26,709 bases of DNA from Chara braunii (lineage: Eukaryota; Streptophyta; Charophyceae; Charales; Characeae), in the NCBI GenBank assembly GCA_003427395.1, contig BFEA01000029.1:473300-500008 (forward strand), in the 5' to 3' direction. The position numbers and the translations under genes were made by a program. The notes beneath the pieces were generated by a model. It had not been told where the DNA came from. It did no database searches and saw only the letters and a program-made list of their open reading frames with translations. Shown in pieces: positions 1-10,000 of the stretch; position 1 is the first letter of the stretch; each line of letters opens with the position of its first letter.

Positions 1-86
<86 letters not shown>
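1..86. repeat. (CT)n microsatellite at the window edge
   Basis: Uninterrupted CT dinucleotides from the first base to 86. It probably continues outside the window. Confidence 0.97.
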
Positions 87-89
<3 letters not shown>

Positions 90-1407
90 TGTCCGCCCTC
101 TGCCATACTGCAACGTGTTCGACTCTGTCATCGAAGTTGCACTGCTGTGCTGGTCAGTAGCCGGTGGGTAGATGTCCCCACCCCCCCCCACTGCATACCG
201 GTCACCTACCAACGACGCAGGTGGCCTAGCTTGCCCCATGTTGGGTACCAGACTCATGCTGGTAATCAGAAACAACAGAAAAAGAAAACAATCAAAGAAA
301 ACAATCAAAGAAAAAGAAAACAATCAAAGAAAAAGAAAACAATCAAAGAAAACAATCAAAGAAAACAACAAAAGAGAGTAGAGGTGCTCACCAGCAGGGA
401 CTAGAGCCACTCCATCTGAATGTGACAACACACTTTCTCCGAAAGTCATTGTACCCCCAGCCACAACCCCCCCTTAGGCACTATTGGCTGGCTCAACATT
501 ACAATTTACATCTCCTTTGGGACATTTCATACAAGTCTCTAAGGGCTCGAGGGAAAAAAAAAAAAAAAAAAACAGATTGCATAGAGGCGGGTCCAGGGTA
601 GTGGTGGTATAAACCATCACTACCTCCGGGCCTCCTTTTGCCGAGGCGGATTCCCTCTGCATAGAAAGCTTTGCCGAAGCGCCGGCACGGCATTTTTTTA
701 ACTTTTTTCCGCTAGTGCTGCCACCCATCCGGTTTTGCCCAAGCCTCCGAAGAACCTGAAATGTTACGATGTTCAATTCTCGACGTTGCCTGGAAAAGTT
801 AGTGCGAGCTTAAGACACCGGTCCTCCTCAAGCTCATTTCCAAAAGGAATTCAGGCAGGTAATAGCCAGTGCTAATTTTTCGTTCAGATATACACCAGCC
901 AAGACATATTAACAATGCAATATCACAAACCATCCGTCTTCTGGATGTTTTCTTCCTTTCGAGGTAATTTGATTGCAAAGCACAGTCCAATTCAGGCAGG
1001 TGTTAGCTGCTGGCCCTAACCGCCACCAAAGCTCTTTCGCCCCCCTTTCCCCCACTTTCAACCAAAGCTAGGGTTTCTGCCCGCTGGCTTCGAACATGCA
1101 TAAAACTAGCATATTACAGCAAGCCACCGAGGAAGAACATAACACAAGGAGAAGCCTAGGTGGCAGCTCGAACTTCCGTGGAAACACACTCATTAATAGA
1201 CAAGGGGAAGACTGTCAAGGGAGCGTTGGAAGGACTAAAGCGCAAGTTGGAATAGAAAACATGCAACAGGTGAGAAGAGCACAGATGGTGATCCCGGCTA
1301 CAAAGAGAACAGTTGGAGAAGAGAACAGAAAAGCAGACGCGTGTGTGGAGGAAAGACAGATATACAAAACAGAGTGGCATCACCCATCCATGGTATGGCA
1401 TGGATAC
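87..1407. other. 3' flank of SmE, no supported gene
   Basis: Mixed-composition DNA with an A/C-rich tandem repeat (281-375) and an A run near 555-573. No minus-strand AATAAA was seen near the SmE stop, so the polyadenylation site could not be placed. The open frames present have no recognisable motif. Confidence 0.5.
281..375. repeat. Tandem repeat of GAAAACAATCAAA units
   Basis: About six units of GAAAACAATCAAA, some separated by an extra GAAAAA, giving 12-18 base spacing. Confidence 0.85.
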
Positions 1408-1457
1408 TTACGCATTCATCATTAGCGTTATATTGTCTCCCTTTAAAAGAATTCTTC
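1408..1457 (-). CDS. SmE: SmE coding exon 5 (terminal)
   Basis: Encodes the rest of the split Gly, then [15 protein letters not shown] and TAA. It follows acceptor GTGTGGCAG after a T/G-rich stretch. The stop codon lies inside a textbook donor (GC|GTAAGTAT), so the transcript might instead splice to a further exon encoding the usual Gly-Lys end. I found no such exon in 1-1407. Confidence 0.88.
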
Positions 1458-2472
1458 CTGCCACACCAACAAACACACACCAACAGAATTTGTTCAGCCC
1501 ATTGCCACAAACAGCTGCTGCCATGACTCCCAAAAATGAGGTACTGCTCACATAGCAAGGGATGAAAAAACAGAGCATTATGGGAATGCACAAACCAATT
1601 TCTGAGCTGTGAAACTGCACCATCACATCCCTCTTGCTAAAAAAATAGCGGGTCTCCCATGACTCAGTCCCGCAAAACCTGTTTCCCAGTCGGTCCCACG
1701 ACCAGTTCCAGGGCAGGGTACATTTTTCGGTGTGCTTCACTTTTTTCCCCGTTGGATGTTTGTTTACAAGAAGGTAAGGGGCTCGAATCCTCGTGGCAGT
1801 CGTCTTGGTCTCTTTCCTTTTTGGCCGCTGTGTATGCCGTTTTGTTTTGTTTTGATGGTCGCTTCGGTACCGTTCTTTCGTCATTGTCTGTGTGCACAAT
1901 GTTTTTGTTTCGGTAGCCACTTTGTTGGCGTCCATTCATCGCTTTCTGCATACAGTTGTATCATCGAGTTCGAATACAGTACACTCACCCATACGGCCGG
2001 GACGCACCAACAGGCCAGTTCAAGTGCCTCAACTTAATATAGACCCGACCGTAGCTCGAATCCACATGCAGTAGGCGTCTGAGATAATGTCATTTCTGGA
2101 GCAGTGCTGCCAGGCTGTCGCATGCCAAATGGTGCAGACCGGAACCAAGAACCGACCTCGCAAAGATGGAGCAATGATAGCACAGCGAAAAACTGAAATA
2201 CCAATAATCAAGCCCAATCAATGTCGTGACACAGACTGAACATCATCATCATCATCATCACACTGTGTGAGTGGCCTTGCGCCAGAACACAAGGACAAAG
2301 GCGCCAGGCACAATCCATACACGGATGAGGTGGAGGAGGGAAAGACGAAGAGGGGAAGAAGAGGGGAGATGTCGTCAACCCAAAATGTCATCGATACGGA
2401 TCCCAAAATAGTCCCCCACGATGTCGCTGCTCAAATGTCAAGTCTGAATCTCGATGTCGAGTCCCTAGGTCG

Positions 2473-2516
<44 letters not shown>

Positions 2517-2517
2517 N

Positions 2518-2581
<64 letters not shown>

Positions 2582-5500
2582 CCCTCTGCTGCAGTGAACT
2601 GCAGCTGCGCTGTGCTCACCCTGAAGTCCTATCTCCCTACCACTATCGTCGATTACAGCTACTACTACAATGACCTCATTAATGCCTGTACGAATGCCTA
2701 CCGAAACTGAGGAGGACCAGATATAAATAGCTCTGGTCCGACCTCTTGAGATACCCTGAATCAAACAGGGCCGTCCGATCTACTAGGCAATGGGCGGTCC
2801 TACCAATCTGGCGCGTAAACTCAAAACGGCCCTCCAACGGAAACAGGGCCTGCCGCCCAAACAAAACGGCGCCCCGGGCCTGTGCCCCATGCTGCTGGCC
2901 TTTAGCTGGGCCTAGCTGGCCTTTAGCTGGGCCTAGCTGGGCCTCTAACCAGGGCGGGGGTTTGGGGCGGGGGAGGCGGCAGTGTCTGTGCTTTGTTTTT
3001 TCCCTTTTCAAATTGGGAGTGTGCCTGTCAGTAGCTTCAGATCCACGAAGTACGGTCTGCCCTGCATGCTGCTGCCCGAACAGAAGTGCACAGCGGGACA
3101 TGCAGGAGGAGCACACAGCAGAGGTGAAGATGGCCGAAGGGAGGCAGACGCAGGAGTGGGACAGAGAGGAGATGGCAGACAATGGCAAGGCGCAAGGGGG
3201 AGGAGGAGGAGCAGGTCTCATGGCCTTATTCTTAGTAAATGCAGTGCTGAAACTAAGTGTCGCAATTGACCCGGGACAGAGTTCGGAGCTTTGAATGCAT
3301 TTTGATTGCAGGTTCAGAAACACATCTCCTAATGTAACCCCACACGCACTCTCAAGGACAGCCGCTCGCCAATCATACCCATCATATATACTAAATAAAA
3401 CGTCTGATACTCTTCAGAAAGAGTAGGTGGAAATCTCCCATGCAGGGGTATGCACACTGGCATTCAGTAAAACTGGGCTCAAGGTAGCAGAAGAAGAAAC
3501 TCTTTGCTTACCATAGCCCTCAGTTTAAAACTCAGGATAAGTCATGGCCTTGGTCGTTCTTCTTCACAGTTCAAAGACGTTTTCATTCGCGAAGCGAATT
3601 CACATCCAGGAAAAAAAAAAAAAAAAAAAACATTTTGCACAAACCTCAAACCTTTACATAACATACCATACAATAAAACGTCACACAAGATGTCTGCCAC
3701 ATAGACACTGACAAATCGCAATTAGCATGAGACGCAGAATCAGGATCGGCTCAGGCTCAAGACCAAAGAGGAGGGACCATTACAAAGAAAAGCATAGTCT
3801 CATCCACATTGTGCAGCAAAAAGATTCTTGGAAGGTGGTAGTTTCCCACTATATACCACAGTTGAGGGACAGAGACACCTGAAAGCTGCACAGGAGAGCA
3901 AAATCACTACCACATCATGATTCCACACGCTTGGGCACAGCTTTGTTCTTCATCCCAGCCAATATTTTACTCCTGTCTCTTGTTCCTCACCACACCTGAA
4001 AGCTGGGCAGGACAGCAAAATCACTACCACAGCATGATTCCACACGCTTGGGCACACCTTCGGTCTTCAGCCCAGCCAATATTTCCCGTCTCTTAATCAT
4101 CACCACACCCAATGTTCTGTTTCCACCCCTACTTCACCAGGATCGAACCTCGGCAAAGGCCACCAACTTCCTTGCTGTTAGAATATGCAGCATTGCCACC
4201 CGATTCCAGTGCTCAGAGATCGTAAGCGGTGAAGCCACAGTCAAATATTCTCTCGTTTGTCAGGTACATTCAGCCAAAGAGAACGCAACGGACTCTAAAC
4301 CCTCTACTCAGCTCACCAAAGCCACTTTGCAAACGCCTCTGCATCTACTCAAATTGAACAAGGTTCATGACTTCGTAAGGAGAATGAATGAATGGAGAGC
4401 CTTACCCAGAGTCTTCCTAGTCTTTCTCTTCACAGAGACCTCTTCAGCATCGTCAAGGACGAGGTTCATGTATTCATCAAAGCCCTTCACATGCAAGACG
4501 ACGTGTGACAATAAGCATCATTCTCGACATTCACTTGCAAGAGGGTAACGTAGGACAGACTTCAGAGAACTCACAACAAAGCGGAGAAATCCAAACATAC
4601 ACAAGTGGCAGATTCATGGTCATGGTACACACAATTTGCCACTAGGAGGTCTACCATCTGCAGTTACCTAAGCTCACTGCATGGCACGCTGCCAACAAAA
4701 CATGTGGGTAGACCTCTACAGTAGCTGCTGAGACGTCTTCTTTTTAGCCATCCAGCATGAAGGACAGCAGTAGCTGTCAAGATTTCATCAACATGCCCTA
4801 CTGCTCCAAAGCCAGGTACCTATCATCCGGTCATCGTTATCGTCATCCACATCATCACCTCCATCAACATTAAGAAAAAAGCTGCCACATCGAGATGAAA
4901 ATGCAATTGTCAATTGTGACATTGGGAGTTCCGCTGCAATTTGGTCAGAACATAATACAGCAATGACCGCTGCTCCAGATATGCAGATCGCCATGTACAT
5001 GGTCGGTGTTGGGCTGTACAAGCGTTCAGGGACAAAAGCAGAGGCGATTGTGTCATTGAACTTGGATCAACCACATGTGGAGATTTAGATGCAGCCCCAG
5101 CCATCCAGAGCTGAGCCCCCTGCTGCAGCCCGTTCCAGTGTGCATATACGATCATCATCATCATCATCATCTCATCGTTAACAAAACAGTTTTTCCTCTG
5201 CTACCCTCTCGCATTTGAAAATGAGCATTCTTTAGCCCCAGCCATCCAGAGCTGAGCCCCCCGCTGCAGCCCCTTCCAGTGCGCATATACAATCATTATC
5301 ATCATCTCATTGTTAACAAAGCAGTTTTTCCTCTGTCACCCTCTCGCATGTGAAAATGAGCATTCTTTCCAATTCTTCTTCTCTCTGGGCAGGCCCAGCC
5401 ATCCAGAGCTGAGCCCCCTGCTGCGGCCCCTTCCAGTGCGCATATACGATAATCATCATCTCATCGTTAACAAAACAGTTTTTCCTCTGTCCTTCTTCTT

Positions 5501-6740
5501 CCAGTCAAGCCGTACGTTCAAACGTCACCCAAGTAAGAACCCCATAAACCGACAGCGCTCATCACCACCAGACAAACAATAAAGTGATACAACCTTCCAT
5601 TGACCATATGTTGTCACCACAAACACTCAGTTACCACCCTTTTGCAATGATCTTTTCACGAATTCACAACAATGAAGCTCTGGGGGGGTTGGATTTGCAA
5701 GTGAGAGATCAACCCTACTGCTATGAATCCCATGCATTCTCGCATGAACCAGCGACAGGTTCCCCTCAGCGTATAAGAGAAAGAACACCACTTCAAAATG
5801 GTATGCATGGTTCATCGAACAAACATCTCAAAAGCAACAGCCAGCCAATTCCAGTGCCTACGTCCTCTCTACACAGACACCAACCAGGAGACAAAGGCAG
5901 AAGCAGCGCACTACCATCTTCACCTTAATATAACACCCGGTCATTACCACTGTATGTAGACTGAAAGTTGCACCGAATACAGCTATAATGACCGGGCGTT
6001 CTCTTCGGGTGAAGATGCTAGTAAACCTCCTCTAAGCCCTAAACCCTGACAAATAAGAAGGCTAGTTCCAAACGATAGCTCCTATGGTTTCCCATCCGCA
6101 CAAACATTATCCGGAAAAATGAAACCGCAGAACTCTCATTGCCATCTCTGAAAATGTTGCAGAAAGGGAATTCAAACATGAAACAGATGTCACAGAAAGG
6201 CAATAACTTGCAATGCCTAAGAAATCTCACGATGAGGGTAAGAAAGCATTCAGAATGAATTTTTGAATGGTCGCAGAGAAACACAGATGTCATAGACATC
6301 ATTCTGAACATGAAAGTGGCTGGCTCGACTTACAATGATTCTCCCTTCGATTCGCAAATCTGTCTGTTCAAATAGCCATATCTGAATTCGTGATTTCTGT
6401 GGGACGCTTGTCAAGGACAACCACCCCCATAAAAAAATTGTGTCCAAACAGTACGACGACAAAAAACGGCAACATCAAGTGAAAACAAATCCAAGATGGG
6501 GCAGATAACGGTAGATGGCATCAATGGCAAACTAAATTTCCTCTAAATAGCCACGCACCCATGGTGACCGGCACATCGAGTGAAAACGAACCCAAGATGA
6601 TGCAGCATGATCCACTTACACGCCTATCACTAGACAAGAAGTTAAATCAAGAAAATCATATCATGAACATGAAAGCGGAGGCATGTCTCCGAAATCCCAG
6701 GAGTACATCATCCACATCGCTTGCATGCAACAAAAGAACA

Positions 6741-6828
<88 letters not shown>

Positions 6829-6829
6829 N

Positions 6830-6894
<65 letters not shown>

Positions 6895-7024
6895 TCTCTC
6901 TCGCTCTCGCTCTGTGTGTGTGTGTGTGTGTGTGTGTTTACGTATGCCAAACTGGGAAACTGACAATTCAACAGTCAATCCTTTCCAGTAGTTTTAATTG
7001 CTTCTATGAAAACATCCAAACCCT

Positions 7025-7072
<48 letters not shown>

Positions 7073-10000
7073 CCTTCTCTCTATCTCGCCGTCCCTACGT
7101 TTACGTATGCCAAACTGGGAAGCTGACAATTCAACAGTTAATCCCTGCCAGTAATTTTAATTGCTTCTATGAAAACATGCAAACCCTGCTCAGCATAAGA
7201 CATCGTGCATTGCAAATGTGAGAGAGATTGACAGAGGTGGATAGAACGACACTAAGAAGACAAGGGGACGACGCAGAAATGACAAAAGATGAGAATGGCG
7301 GCCTGAAGGTGGTAAAAATACTGAAAATGAGAATGGTAGCATAAAGATGAGATCAATCGGACGACAGTCAGGTGGACTGTGACTTCTGCACAAAGATGAG
7401 AAAGACACTAAGCGAGCAGGATGCCATGAGAGAGGACGCGACCCAAGGAGTTGAACTACAGTGCTGCTAACGTGCCAGCAAGTCAACAAAGTAAAATGTG
7501 ATGAGATCGGCCCTTCAGGAAAGACATCCGTTAAAATTTGACAAATACAGAGAAGATTAGCATGGCCCCTGTGCAAACATGACTCGCGTAAATCGAGAAA
7601 TGGTCCAAATTAAAAAAAAAAAAAAAAAAAAAGGGTGATGAGATCAGAGGCAACCATGCTTTTTTTTTTTTTTTTCAATATTCTTCTCTCAACTTCTGTT
7701 TTTCTTTTGCCTTCCACTACCTACTCCTAAGACTATCTAGAGGGGACCCGTGCAAGCATAGTTTCCTCTCTCTGTGAAGGGGAGATTTCATGTTGCCCCT
7801 TGCCCCTAATGGTTAGGGTGTAGGGTTGGGGCCGCCAGTGGGGGTCTGGCTAACACAAAGACCGAGACCTGCCAGTAGCTGTGCCTCCCTTTTCTCATCG
7901 TCCCCCACCCTTCATCAAGTAGCGGCAGAGGCTATGGACAACACTCTCCCACACACCACACACAACCCACTCGCGCTCACACTCACACCCGTGTTGGTCA
8001 TAGACCCCGCTAATACCGATCAGGGGTATCCAGAGGACTATCACAGTCCGTTGGCACTAAGTGCGCCGCAGGCGGCCATGGGGCTTGAACCCACAACCTC
8101 CTGAATGCCACTTGCATGCCTAACCAACTGAACTAGGCCGCTGGATAGCATGGCCCCTGTGCAGACATTACTCGCGTAAATCGAGAAAAATGGTCCAAAT
8201 TAATTTTTATTTTATTTTTTTAACACAGAAAACCAGTGATGAGATCAGAGGCAACCATGTACTTACCGACACGTTACCAAAAAAATATACAAATCAGAAA
8301 CAGCAGAAGCTATAGACTATTATTAAAAAAGGATACGCTTTGAAGAAACCTGAAAATCAGGTTCTGCTCGTTGAAGACGACAACCAGTAAGCGTCCGCAA
8401 AAGACAAACGTCCAGAAACAGAGAACCAAAACAAGAAGAGAGGCAAGACAAACGTAAGCCGTCAGTTCCAATTTCATCAAGCAGATTACAAGAGGACTTC
8501 GATTCTGATTTCATCAACAGTAAAATCCAATGTAAAAGAATCGAGCAATAAATAGATAACTTGTTCCTTTCACAACGTTTGAAAAGAATAGATAAGTTAC
8601 CGTAATCGAGAGATAAATTCGTTATCCTGATCGAAGCAAACTTGTTATTCTGATCGAATGTTTTTTTTGGGGGGGGGGTCCTACTACTCTTGCTTCACAG
8701 CCGTACGCTCTTCACCGTTCCTTGCCGTGAATTGCCCTCCTTCCAAAGCGGGTGTCAAGGTTCGACTTTCACCAATTATTCTTTAGTGTTTTTTTTTTCC
8801 AATTGGCTTTCAAGTGCTTGATTTTGTTTTTCAACGAGCTTTTTGGCGTCCGACTGCACACTTGATTTCTAGAGACACACCCCAAGTTCACTGCCAATGT
8901 AATGCACTGAGTTGCTGGAGGAAGCAGTCACAGCCAAACTGCCAGACGGAGAAATTATATATCTCAAATGCCTCCGGTTCATGCAGATGCGGAGCAGGGA
9001 CAGAGGGGGGGGGGAGCGGAGGAGGGGGCGGAAGCGGGGACGGAGGGTGGAGGATTGGGGAGAAAGGGGGAGGAAAGGGGGAGGAAGGCGGTAGGAAGGT
9101 AGGAGGAAGGTGGGAGGAAGGTGAGAGGAAGGTGGGGGGAGAGGGGGAAAGGGGGAGGAAGGGGGAGGAGGAAAGGGCGAGAAGGGTGGGGGTAGAGAGG
9201 GGGCATAAGGGGAAGGGGTGAGAGAGGGGGACATACGGGGATGGGGGGATGAAAGGTTGGAAAGCTATAAAAGTCAACACGCACCACACATGTTTCTCAA
9301 AGCCACACTTGCATCATCATTGACGATAAGGTTTCGCTGCAAACAAGCGGGACATGATAAAAGCTATCATACTACAGGGCATACTCGAAGTAAGGCTTGT
9401 TTCTTCGGGAGATCCGTCAAAATTGGAATGATAAAGAGACGACTACCGGTAGCATGGTCCCTGTGCTAGGATATCACGCAGAAATCGAGAAATGGGAACT
9501 TGGGAGTTCTCAGCTGAATCTAGTCATTATGGCGGTGAAATTCGTCCGCGGGAGTGGTAGTTCATGAGCCAAAAAAAGGTTTGGGCAGCGTGGGAACTTT
9601 CACGTGCCAGTCTTGTCCGTACCCAATTGCGATCCTCAAAAAGTGAAGGCAGCTTCGGACTTCTTACTCTTCCCTCCCTAAACCCTAAGACCAAACAAAG
9701 GGTATTCTCCCACGAGGGCTTTTCTGAATGCATCTGACAGCAATCACGCCGAGGCCCGGATGAACCTGGAGGCAATTGCGGCCAGAGCTTAGTGCCACCT
9801 GTCCTAAAGTGAGTATGCCCAAAGACGGATCTAGGAGCATCCGTGACACATGTACAACAGTCTTGAATAACGGGGAAGCGCTTTGCGGATGACGTGGACT
9901 AAGGCACAGACGAGTAAAAGTAGAGATTACAAGTAAAAAAGCCACAGTGGCGCGAGCCATGCCACTGAAACAGCCGTGGGACATGACAGTCGACTACCAT

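Larger units (their letters stand above)
1458..4405 (-). other. SmE intron 4 (2.9 kb)
   Basis: The intron runs from GTAAGG to GGCAG. It includes an (ATC)n run near 2240-2261, a CT repeat at 2477-2579, a short TAGCTGGGCC repeat near 2898-2945, an A20 run at 3611, and a 117-bp-period direct repeat pair at 3876-4084. The open frames in it look like chance frames of low-complexity DNA. Confidence 0.85.
7558..8259. repeat. About 100-bp direct repeats flanking a SINE
   Basis: Copy A (7558-7659) and copy B (8146-8259) both run from TAGCATGGCCCCTGTGCA through the U6 3' half to GATGAGATCAGAGGCAACCA. They differ chiefly in the linker: A21 in copy A, a T-rich stretch plus AACACAGAAAACCA in copy B. The SINE lies exactly between them. 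Confidence 0.85.
6397..8336 (-). other. SmE intron 2 (1.9 kb)
   Basis: The intron runs from GTATCC to CCACAG. It contains two long CT repeats flanked by a 90-bp direct repeat, a U6 retropseudogene with target-site duplication, a tRNA-derived SINE, and a second partial U6 copy. Confidence 0.85.

Noticed and set aside
1773-1800. GGGGCTCGAATCC, like the antisense of a tRNA T-arm
   Set aside because: No matching D-arm, anticodon arm or acceptor stem at the right distance, and the putative T-stem does not pair.
2267-2710. Frame with a Ser-Leu run (and the similar one at 6561-7154)
   Set aside because: This is translation of CT microsatellites inside SmE introns.
2679-3323. Minus-strand frame of 214 codons
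   Set aside because: No recognisable motif; it includes a short repeat (GPAKGQL) caused by a DNA repeat and lies wholly in SmE intron 4.
7509-7611. Functional U6 snRNA gene
   Set aside because: Catalytic boxes are intact, but the 5' stem is damaged, an A tail replaces the T terminator, and a target duplication is present; no upstream TATA box was seen.
8814-9289. Several overlapping frames of 100-135 codons on both strands
   Set aside because: They result from the polypurine tract, which lacks T and therefore stops. There is no domain or codon bias.
9673-9690. CCTAAACCCTAAG resembling plant telomere repeats
   Set aside because: Only two degenerate units, which is expected by chance.
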